From the NCBI RefSeq assembly GCF_029227915.1, contig NC_079879.1:31626501-31690500 (forward strand): 64,000 bases of DNA, written 5' to 3'. This DNA comes from Hydractinia symbiolongicarpus. Its lineage: Eukaryota; Cnidaria; Hydrozoa; Anthoathecata; Hydractiniidae. Both the position numbers and the translations under genes were made by a program. Numbering within the stretch: the first letter of the stretch is position 1; the number at the start of each line of letters is the position of its first letter. Positions 1 through 9,096 of this stretch are shown here, in pieces. The notes below the pieces were generated by a model, which saw only the letters and a list, made by a program, of their open reading frames with translations, made no database searches and was not told where the DNA came from.

Positions 1-458
1 CATTTTTGATGAGACGCTGAATAAAAGAAGTTTAATCGCCGGCAAACGAAAACCCGGCATTTCCCGTAACTCCCGGATTCGGCCCGTATAGTCAAAAGTA
101 TACAAAGAAAGTTCCCAAGGAGTAAACTCATTTCCCGAACGATTTTTTAAATTATTTTTTCACCACTAAAACGCATGAGACTTGTAGTTTTTAAAAGAGT
201 TTTCATTGTTGATGAGACACTGAATAAAAGAAGTTTAATCGCCGGCAAACGAGAACTCGCGATTTCCCGTAAATCCCGGACTCGGCCCGTATAGTCAAAA
301 GTATACAAAAAAAGTTCCCAAGGAGTAAACTCATTTCCCGAAAGATGTTTTAAATTATTTTTTCACCACTAAAACGCATGAGACTTGTAGTTTTCAGAAA
401 TGTTTTCATTTTTGATGAGACGCTTAGTGAAAGTGGTTTAATCGCCGGCAAACGAAAA

Positions 459-483
459 CCCGCGATTTCCCGTAAATCCCGGG
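459..483. other. Imperfect dyad in a type B monomer (representative)
   Basis: Arms CCCGCGATTT and AAATCCCGGG around the loop CCCGT pair at nine of ten positions, with one C opposite C. The dyad recurs in most type B units. In type A units CCTGCG or CCCACG and CCCGGAC or CCCAGAC weaken it. It may form a short hairpin when single-stranded or extruded; function is unknown. Confidence 0.7.
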
Positions 484-488
484 CTTGT

Positions 489-503
489 CCCGTATAGTCG
501 AAT
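489..503 (-). other. CENP-B-box-like core in a type B monomer (representative)
   Basis: On the minus strand this reads TTCGACTATACGGG within ATTCGACTATACGGG. The mammalian CENP-B box core is TTCG, four bases, A, two bases, CGGG. Here the spacer is three bases, and all other fixed bases agree. The site recurs in many type B units of the left half. Type A units have TTTGACTATACGGG, losing the CpG of TTCG. In much of the right half B units read GTCCAATG and also lose it. Whether any protein binds is unknown; a one-base-short spacer would be expected to weaken mammalian CENP-B binding. Confidence 0.4.
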
Positions 504-576
504 GTATACAAAGAAAGTACCCTGTGAGTAAACTCATTTCCAAAACGATTTTTTAAATTATCTTTTTACCACTAAA

Positions 577-779
577 ACGCATGAGACTTGTAGTTTTCAA
601 AAATGTTTTCATTTTTGATGAGACGCTGATTAAAAGAAGTTTAATCGCCGGCAAACGAAAACCCGCCATTTCCCGTAAACCCCGGACTCGGCCCGTATAG
701 TCAAAAGTATACGAAGAAAGTACCCAGGGAGTAAACTCATTTCCCGAACGATTTTTTAAATTATTATTTCACCACTAAA
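577..779 (+). repeat. Reference type A monomer (203 bp)
   Basis: A representative type A unit directly following a type B unit. It differs in linked blocks: TTTTCAAAAATG, GCTGATTAAAAG (usually GCTGAATAAAAG), CCGGACTCGGCCCG in place of CCGGGCTTG, GTCAAAAGTATAC in place of GTCGAATGTATAC, CCCAGGGAG in place of CCCTGTGAG, and TTTCCCGAACG in place of TTTCCAAAACG. It ends TTATTATTTCACC before GCCCATGAG. Because these differences travel together, A and B are separate lineages rather than random variants. Alternation A-B makes a 406-bp dimer in parts of the array, for example 4.4-7.0 kb. Confidence 0.92.
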
Positions 780-1168
780 GCCCATGAGACTTGTAGTTTT
801 TAAAAATGTTTTCATTTTTGATGAGACGCTGAATAAAAGAAGTTTAATCGCCGGCAAACGAAAACCCACGACTTCCCGTAACTCCCGGACTCGGCCCGTA
901 TAGTCAAAAGTATACAAAGAAAGTTCCCAAGGAGTAAACTCATTTCCCGAACGATTTTTTAAATTATTTTTTCACCACTAAAACGCATGAGACTTGTAGT
1001 TTTCAGAAATGTTTTCATTTTTGATGAGACGCTTAGTGAAAGTGGTTTAATCGCCGGCAAACGAAAACCCGCGATTTCCCGTAAATACCGGGCTTAGCCC
1101 GTATAGTCGAATGTTTACAAAGAAAGTACCCTGTGAGTAAACTCATTTCCCGAACGATTTTTTAAATT

Positions 1169-2156
1169 TTTTTTTCACCACTAAAACGCATGAGACTTGT
1201 AGTTTTCAAAAATGTTTTCATTCTTGATGAGACGCTTAATGAAAGAAGTTTAATCGCCGGCAAACGAAAACCCGCGATTTCCCGTAAATGCCGGGCTTGG
1301 CCCGTATAGTCGAATGTATACAAAGAAAGTACCCTGTGAGTAAACTCATTTCCAGAACGATTTTTTAAAATATTTTTTCACCACTAAAACGCGTGAGACT
1401 TGTAGTTTTCAAAAGTGTTTTCATTTTTGATGAGACGCTGAATAAAAGAAGTTTAATCGCCTTCAAACGAAAACCCGCGATTTCCCGTAAATTCCAGGCT
1501 TGGCCCGTATAGTTGAATGTATATAAAGAAAGTACCCAGGGAGTAAACTGATTTCCCGAACGATTTTTCAAATTATTTCTGCACACTAGAACGAATGAGA
1601 CTTGTAGTTTCCAAAAATGTTTTCATTTTTAATGAGACGCTTAATGAAAGAGGTTTAATCGCAGGCAAACGAAATACCACGATTTCCCTAAATCCCGGGC
1701 TTGTCCCGTATAGTCGAATGTTTACAAAGAAAGTACCCTGAGAGTAAACTCATTTCCAGAACGATTTTTTAAATTATCTTTTCACCACTAAAACGCATGA
1801 GACTTGTAGTTTTCAAAAATGTTTTCATTTTTGATGAGACGCTGAATAAAAGGAGTTTAATCGCCGGCAAACGAAAACCTGCGATTTCCCGTAAATCCCG
1901 GACTCGGCCCGTATAGTCAAAAGTATACAAAGAAAGTACCCAGGGAGTAAACTCATTTCCCGAACGATTTTTTAAATTATTATTTCACCACTAAAGCCCA
2001 TGAGACTTGTAGTTTTCAGAAATGTTTTCATTTTTGATGAGGCGCTTAATAAATGTGGTTTAATAGCCGGCAACCGAAATCCCGCGATTTCCCGTAAATT
2101 CCAGGCTTGACCCGTATAGTTGAATGTATATAAAGAAAGTACCCAGGGAGTAAACT
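1169..2156 (+). repeat. Mixed monomers including one outlier unit
   Basis: About five units of mixed type with no clear higher-order period inside the stretch. It includes one copy of the divergent 202-bp outlier monomer (1393-1594), whose only other complete copies lie beyond 47 kb. Around 2080-2145 a unit carries outlier-type text (TTCCAGGCTTG, GTTGAATGTATATAAAG) but returns to ordinary type A text (AACTCATTTCCCG) afterwards, so it looks like a chimera formed by unequal exchange or gene conversion. Confidence 0.8.
1393..1594 (+). repeat. Outlier monomer type, left copy (202 bp)
   Basis: Begins GTGAGACTTG instead of ATGAGACTTG. It has GCCTTCAAACG, which destroys the GCCGGC palindrome, then TTCCAGGCTTGG, GTTGAATGTATATAAAG, AACTGATTTCCCG, TTTTTCAAATTATTTCTGC and ACACTAGAACGAATGAG. 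The unit is 202 bp. It contains TATATAAAG at 1520-1528. The same linked variant set occurs at 47509, 48320, 51157, 51968, 55210, 60073, 61492 and 62303 (unit starts), so it is an old, well-separated monomer lineage rather than random decay. Confidence 0.9.
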
Positions 2157-4212
2157 CATTTCCCGAACGATTTTTTAAATTATTTTTTCACCACTAAAAC
2201 GCATGAGACTTGTAGTTTTCAGAAATGTTTTCATTTTTGATGAGACGCTTGGTGAAAGTGGTTTAATCGCCGGCAAACGAAAACCCGCGATTTCCCGTAA
2301 ATTCCGGGCTTGGCCCGTATAGTCGAAAGTATAGTACAAAGAAAGTACCCTGTGAGTAAACTCATTTCCAAAACGATTTTTTAAATTAACTTTTCACCAC
2401 TAAAACGCATGAGACTTGTAGTTTTCAAAAATGTTTTTATTTTTGATGAGACGCTGAATAAAAGAAGTTTAATCGCCGGCAAACGAAAACCCACGACTTC
2501 CCGTAACTCCTGGACTCGGCCCGTATAGTCAAAAGTATACAAAGAAAGATCCCAGGGAGTAAACTCATTTCCCGAACGATTTTTTAAATTATTTTTTCAC
2601 CACTAAAAGGCATCAGACTTGTAGTTTTCAGAAATGTTTTCATTTTTGATGAGACGCTTAATGAAAGTGGTTTAATCGCCGGCAAACGAAAACCCGCGAT
2701 TTCCCGTAAATCCCGGGCTTGGCCGTATAGTCGAATGTATACAAAGAAAGTACCCTGTGAGTAAACTCATTTCCAAAACGATTTTTTAAATTTACTTTTT
2801 ACCACTGAAACGCATGAGACTTGTAGTTTTCAGAAATGTTTTCATTTTTGATGAGACGCTTAGTGAAAGTGGTTTAATCGCCGGCAAACAAAAACCCGCG
2901 ATTTCCCGTAAATTCCGGGCTTGGCACGTATAGTCGAATGTATACAAAGAAAGTACCCAGGGTGTAAACTCATTTCCCGAACGATTTTTTAATTTTTTTT
3001 TTTCACCACTAAAACGCATGAGACTTGTAGTTTTCAAAAATGTTTTCATTCTTGATGAGACGCTTAATGAAAGAAGTTTAATCGCCGGCAAACGAAAACC
3101 CGCGATTTCCCGTAAATCCCGGGCTTGGCCCGTATAGTCGAATGTATACAAAGAAAGTACCCTGTGAGTAAACTCATTTCCAGAACGATTTTTTAAATTA
3201 TTTTTTCACCACTAAAACGCGTGATACTTGTAGTTTTCAAAAGTGTTTTCATTTTTGATGAGACGCTGAATAAAAGAAGTTTAATCGCCTTCAAACGAAA
3301 ACCCGCGATTTCCCGTAAATACCAGGCTTAGCCCGTATAGTCGCATGTATACAAAGAAAGTACCCTGTGAGTAAACGCATTTCCCGAACGATTTTTTAAA
3401 TTATTTTTTCACCACTAAAACGCATGAGACTTGTAGTTTTCAGAAATGTTTTCATTTTTGATGAGACGCTTGGTGAAAGTGGTTTAATCGCCGGCAAACG
3501 AAAACCCGCGATTTCCCGTAAATTCCGGGCTTGGCCCGTATAGTCGAAAGTATAGTACAAAGAAAGTACCCTGTGAGTAAACTCATTTCCAAAACGACTT
3601 TTTAAATTAACTTTTCACCACTAAAACGCATGAGACTTGTAGTTTTCAAAAATGTTTTTATTTTTGATGAGACGCTGAATAAAAGAAGTTTAATCGCCGG
3701 CAAACGAAAACCCACGACTTCCCGTAACTCCCGGACTCGGCCCGTATAGTCAAAAGTATACAAAGAAAGTTCCCAGGGAGTAAACTCATTTCCCGAACGA
3801 TTTTTTAAATTATTTTTTCACCACTAAAAGGCATCAGACTTGTAGTTTTCAGAAATGTTTTCATTTTTGATGAGACGCTTAATGAAAGTGGTTTAATCGC
3901 CGGCAAACGAAAACCCGCGATTTCCCGTAAATCCCGGGCTTGGCCGTATAGTGGAATGTATACAAAGAAAGTACCCTGTGAGTAAACTCATTTCCAAAAC
4001 GATTTTTTAAATTATCTTTTTACCACTGAAACGCATGAGACTTGTAGTTTTCAGAAATGTTTTCATTTTTGATGAGACGCTTAGTGAAAGTGGTTTAATC
4101 GCCGGCAAACAAAAACCCGCGATTTCCCGTAAATTCCGGGCTTGGCCCATATAGTCGAATGTATACAAAGAAAGTACCCAGGGTGTAAACTCATTTCCCG
4201 AACGATTTTTTA
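2157..4212 (+). repeat. 6-unit duplication, period 1221 bp
   Basis: 2157-2991 matches 3378-4212 at offset 1221 (six units plus 3 bp). Shared rare markers are GCTTGGTGAAAG (2251 and 3472 for GGTGAAAG), AAAGGCATCAGAC, TTTTTATTTTTG and a 3-bp insertion giving GTATAGTACAAAG, which makes a 206-bp unit. Several point differences separate the copies (for example TAGTCGAATG against TAGTGGAATG, and AAATTTACTTT against AAATTATCTTT), so this is older than the large duplications to the right. The edges are read by eye. Confidence 0.82.
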
Positions 4213-7200
4213 AACTTTTTATTCACCACTAAAACGCATGAGACTTGTAGTTTTCAAAAACGTTTTCATTTTTGATGAGACGCTTAATGAAAGAAGTTTA
4301 ATCGCCGGCAAACAAAACCCGCGATTTCCCGTAAATCCCGGGTTTGGCCCGTATAGTCGAATGTATACAAAGAAAGTACCCTGTGAGTAAACTCATTTCC
4401 CGAACGATTTTTTAAATTATATTTTCACCACTAAAACGCATGAGACTTGTAGTTTTCAGAAATGTTTTCATTTTTGATGAGACGCTTAGTGAAAGTGGTT
4501 TAATCGCCGGCAAACGAAAACCCGCGATTTCCCGTAAATCCCGGGTTTGGCCCGTATAGTCGAATGTATACAAAGAAAGTACCCTGTGAGTAAACTCATT
4601 TCCAAAACGATTTTTTAAATTATCTTTTCACCACTAAAACGCATGAGACTTGTAGTTTTCAAAAATGTTTTCATTTTTGATGAGACGCTTAATGAAAGAA
4701 GTTTAATCGCCGGCAAACGAAATACCACGATTTCCCTAAATCCCGGGCTTGTCCCGTATAGTCGAATGTTTACAAAGAAAGTACCCTGTGAGTAAACTCA
4801 TTTCAAGAACGATTTTTTAATTTATCTTTTCACCACTAAAACACATAAGACTTGTAGTTTTTAAAAATGTTTTCATTTTTGATGAGACGCTGAATAAAAG
4901 GAGTTTAATCGCCGGCAAACGAAAACCCGCGATTTCCCGTAAATCCCGGACTCGGCCCGTATAGTCAAAAGTATACAAAGAAAGTACCCAGGGAGTAAAC
5001 TCATTTCCCGAACGATTTTTTAAATTATATTTTCACCACTAAAACGCATGAGACTTGTAGTTTTCAGATATGTTTTCATTTTTGATGAGACGCTTAGTGA
5101 AAGTGGTTTAATCGCCGGCAAACGAAAACCCGCGATTTCCAGTAAATCCTGGGCTTGGCCCGTATAGTCGAATGTATACAAAGAAAGTACCCTGTGAGTA
5201 AACTCATTTCCAAAACGATTTTTTAAATTATCTTTTCACCACTAAAACGCATGAGACTTGTAGTTTTCAGAAATGTTTTCATTTTTGATGAGACGCTCAA
5301 TCAAAGGAGTTTAATCGCCGGCAAACGAAAACCTGCGATTTCCCGTAAATCCCGGACTCGGCCCGTATAGTCAAAAGTATACAAAGAAAGTACCCAGGGA
5401 GTAAACTCATTTCCAGAACGATTTTTTAAATTATTTTTTCACCACTAAAACGCATGAGACTTGTAGTTTTTAAAAGTGTTTTCATTGTTGATGAGACGCT
5501 TAATGAATGTGGTTTAATCGCCGGCAAACGAAAACCCGCGATTTCCCGTAAATCCCGGGCTTTGCCGTATAGTCGAATGTATACAAAGAAAGTACCCATG
5601 AGTAAACTCATTTCCAAAACGATTTTTTAAATTATCTTTTCATCACTAAAACGCATGAGACTTGTAGTTTTCAGAAATGTTTTCATTTTTGATGAGACGC
5701 TGAATCAAAGGAGTTTAATCGCCGGCAAACGAAAACCTGCGATTTCCCGTAAATCCTGGACTCGGCCCGTATAGTCAAAAGTATACAAAGAAAGTACCCA
5801 GGGAGTAAACTCATTTCCCGAACGATTTTTTAAATTATTATTTCACCATTAAAGCCCATGAGACTTGTAGTTTTCAGAAATGTTTTCATTTTTGATGAGA
5901 CGCTTAATGAATGTGGTTTAATAGCCGGCAAACGAAAACCCGCGATTTCCTGTAACTCCCGGGCTGGGCCCGTATAGTCGAATGTATACAAATAAAGAAC
6001 CCTGTGGGTAAACTCATTTCCAAAACGATTTTTTAAATTATTTTTTTACCACTAAAACGCATGAGACTTGTAGTTTTCAGAAATGTTTTCATTTTTGATG
6101 AGACGCTTAATGAAAGTGGTTTAATCGCCGGCAAACGAAAACCCGCGATTTCCCGTAAATCCCGGGCTTTGCCGTATAGTCGAATGTATACAAAGAAAGT
6201 ACCCATGAGTAAACTCATTTCCAAAACGATTTTTTAAATTATCTTTTCATCACTAAAACGCATGAGACTTGTAGTTTTCAGAAATGTTTTCATTTTTGAT
6301 GAGACGCTGAATCAAGGGAGTTTAATCGCCGGCAAACGAAAACCTGCGATTTCCCGTAAATCCTGGACTCGGCCCGTATAGTCAAAAGTATACAAAGAAA
6401 GTACCCAGGGAGTAAACTCATTTCCCGAACGATTTTTTAAATTATTATTTCACCATTAAAGCCCATGAGACTTGTAGTTTTCAGAAATGTTTTCATTTTT
6501 GATGAGACGCTTAATGAATGTGGTTTAATCGCCGGCAAACGAAAACCCGCGATTTCCCGTAAATCCCGGGCTTTGCCGTATAGTCGAATGTATACAAAGA
6601 AAGTACCCATGAGTAAACTCATTTCCAAAACGATTTTTTAAATTATCTTTTCATCACTAAAACGCATGAGACTTGTAGTTTTCAGAAATGTTTTCATTTT
6701 TGATGAGACGCTGAATCAAAGGAGTTTAATCGCCGGCAAACGAAAACCTGCGATTTCCCGTAAATCCTGGACTCGGCCCGTATAGTCAAAAGTATACAAA
6801 GAAAGTACCCAGGGAGTAAACTCATTTCCCGAACGATTTTTTAAATTATTATTTCACCATTAAAGCCCATGAGACTTGTAGTTTTCAGAAATGTTTTCAT
6901 TTTTGATGAGACGCTTAATGAATGTGGTTTAATAGCCGGCAAACGAAAACCCGCGATTTCCTGTAACTCCCGGGCTGGGCCCGTATAGTCGAATGTATAC
7001 AAATAAAGAACCCTGTGGGTAAACTCATTTCCAAAACGATTTTTTAAATTATCGTTTCACCACTAAAACGCATGAGACTTGTAGTTTTCAAAAATGTTTT
7101 CCTTTTTGATGAGACGCTGAATAAAAGGAGTTTAATCGCCGGCAAACGAAAACCTGCGATTTCCCGTAAATCCCGGACTCGGCCCGTATAGTCAAAAGTA

Positions 7201-7280
7201 TACAAAGAAAGTACCCAGTGAGTAAACTCATTTCCCGAACGATTTTTCAAATTATGTTTTCACCACTAAAACGCATGAGA
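4213..7280 (+). repeat. A/B dimer (406 bp) domain with 607- and 404-bp steps
   Basis: Regular alternation of type A and type B units. The variant CATCACTAAAACGC starts at 5641, 6248 and 6652, giving steps of 607 (three units) and 404 (two units). B units here are shortened by GCTTTGCCG and by CCCATGAGTAAAC, giving about 201 bp. A units carry GCTGAATCAAAGG or GCTGAATCAAGGG. No gene; short open frames in this stretch recur in each repeat and are shadows of it. Confidence 0.85.
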
Positions 7281-9030
7281 CTTGTAGTTTTCAGAAATGT
7301 TTTCATTTTTGATGAGACGCTTAATGAAAGTGGTTTAATCGCCGGCAAACGAAAACCCGCGATTTCCCGTAAATCCCGGGCTTGGCCGTATAGTCGAATG
7401 TATACAAAGAAAGTACCCTGTGAGTAAACTCATTTCCAAAACGATTTTTTAAATTATCTTTTTACCACTGAAACGCATGAGACTTGTAGTTTTCAGAAAT
7501 GTTTTCATTTTTGATGAGACGCTTAGTGAAAGTGGTTTAATCGCCGGCAAACAAAAACCCGCGATTTCCCGTAAATTCCGGGCTTGGCCCGTATAGTCGA
7601 ATGTATACAAAGAAAGTACCCAGGGTGTAAACTCATTTCCCGAACGATTTTTTAAACTTTTTATTCACCACTAAAACGCATGAGACTTGTAGTTTTCAAA
7701 AACGTTTTCATTTTTGATGAGACGCTTAATGAAAGAAGTTTAATCGCCGGCAAACAAAACCCGCGATTTCCCGTAAATCCCGGGTTTGGCCCGTATAGTC
7801 GAATGTATACAAAGAAAGTACCCTGTGAGTAAACTCATTTCCCGAACGATTTTTTAAATTATATTTTCACCACTAAAACGCATGAGACTTTTAGTTTTCA
7901 GAAATGTTTTCATTTTTGATGAGACGCTTAGTGAAAGTGGTTTAATCGCCGGCAAACGAAAACCCGCGATTTCCCGTAAATCCCGGGCTTGGCCCGTATA
8001 GTCGAATGTATACAAAGAAAGTACCCTGTGAGTAAACTCATTTCCAAAACGATTTTTTAAATTATCTTTTCACCACTAAAACGCATGAGACTTGTAGTTT
8101 TCAGATATGTTTTCATTTTTGATGAGACGCTTAGTGAAAGTGGTTTAATCGCCGGCAAACGAAAACCCGCGATTTCCCGTAAATCCTGGGCTTGGCCCGT
8201 ATAGTCGAATGTATACAAAGAAAGTACCCTGTGAGTAAACTCATTTCCAAAACGATTTTTTAAATTATCTTTTCACCACTAAAACGCATGAGACTTGTAG
8301 TTTTCAGAAATGTTTTCATTTTTGATGAGACGCTCAATCAAAGGAGTTTAATCGCCGGCAAACGAAAACCTGCGATTTCCCGTAAATCCCGGACTCGGCC
8401 CGTATAGTCAAAAGTATACAAAGAAAGTACCCAGGGAGTAAACTCATTTCCAGAACGATTTTTTAAATTATTTTTTCACCACTAAAACGCATGAGACTTG
8501 TAGTTTTTAAAAGTGTTTTCATTGTTGATGAGACGCTGAATAAAAGAAGTTTAATCGCCGGCAAACGAAAACCCGCGATTTCCCGTAAATCCCGGACTCG
8601 GCCCGTATAGTCAAAAGTATACAAAGAAAGTTCCCAAGGAGTAAACTCATTTCCCGAACGATTTTTTAAATTATTTTTTTACCACTAAAACGCATGAGAC
8701 TTGTAGTTTTCAGAAATGTTTTCATTTTTGATGAGACGCTTAATGAAAGTGGTTTAATCGCCGGCAAACGAAAACCGGCGATTTCCCGTAAATCCCGGGC
8801 TTTGCCGTATAGTCGAATGTATACAAAGAAAGTACCCATGAGTAAACTCATTTCCAAAACGATTTTTTAAATTATCTTTTCATCACTAAAACGCATGAGA
8901 CTTGTAGTTTTCAGAAATGTTTTCATTTTTGATGAGACGCTGAATCAAGGGAGTTTAATCGCCGGCAAACGAAAACCTGCGATTCCCCGTAAATCCTGGA
9001 CTCGGCCCGTATAGTCAAAAGTATACAAAG
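7280..9030 (+). repeat. Second copy of the 3.8-6.4 kb block with two internal losses
   Basis: Matches the upstream block at offsets that fall in steps: about 7.28-8.10 kb pairs with 3.84-4.66 kb (offset 3442), 8.10-8.53 kb with 5.06-5.49 kb (offset 3037), and 8.66-9.02 kb with 6.03-6.40 kb (offset 2633). The steps are 405 and 404 bp, each two units. Shared rare markers include TAAACTTTTTATTCACC, CAAACAAAACCCG, TTCAGATATG and GAATCAAGGGAG. Roughly 8.54-8.66 kb is a different type A unit. The block was therefore copied and has lost dimers, or the upstream copy gained them. Confidence 0.82.
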
Positions 9031-9096
9031 AAAGTACCCTGTGAGTAAACTCATTTTCCGAACGATTTTTTAAATTATTTTTTCACCACTAAAACG

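Larger units (their letters stand above)
374..576 (+). repeat. Reference type B monomer (203 bp)
   Basis: A representative complete unit, set to begin at ACGCATGAG. It has 77 G+C of 203 (38%) and 12 CpG, more than base composition predicts. Order of parts: a T-tract-rich section (TTTTCAGAAATGTTTTC), the type-defining GCTTAGTGAAAG, the well-conserved core GTTTAATCGCCGGCAAACG with a GCCGGC palindrome, a dyad around CCCGCGATTT, the type B box CGGGCTTG, then CCCGTATAGTCGAATG, CCCTGTGAG, TTTCCAAAACG, and an A/T run with two T6-class tracts before the next unit. Since 203 is not a multiple of 3, no frame can run in register through successive units. Confidence 0.95.
1..1168 (+). repeat. Dispersed copy of the 6-mer block at 10751-11918
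   Basis: Positions 1-1168 match 10751-11918 at a constant offset of 10,750, including rare variants such as CCCGGATTCGG, TAAAAGAGTTTTC, GACACTG, AAAAAAAGTTCCCAAGG and CGAAAGATGTTTT. The match stops in the A/T run near 1169, where this copy has AAATTTTTTTTTC. The first roughly 1004 bases also match 9533-10536. The only difference noticed is TTTTTTCACC here against TTTTGTCACC in both later copies. No gene. This implies block copying over 9-10 kb or an originally longer array of this 1218-bp unit. Confidence 0.88.

Noticed and set aside
489-503. A true mammalian-type CENP-B box
   Set aside because: The spacer between TTCG and A is three bases, not four, so the strict consensus is not met. It is kept only as a box-like finding.
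2792-3151. The longest minus-strand frame (119 codons) containing two similar halves
   Set aside because: The two halves are simply two adjacent units joined because a local indel keeps the frame open. There is no start context, no family resemblance, and no conservation in the matching 1221-bp copy.
7218-7427. Short open frames of 61-119 codons on both strands, recurring across the array
   Set aside because: They recur with the satellite unit on both strands, have no recognisable domain, change with each subtype, and cannot continue in frame because 203 is not a multiple of 3. They are by-products of a unit with few stops in some frames.
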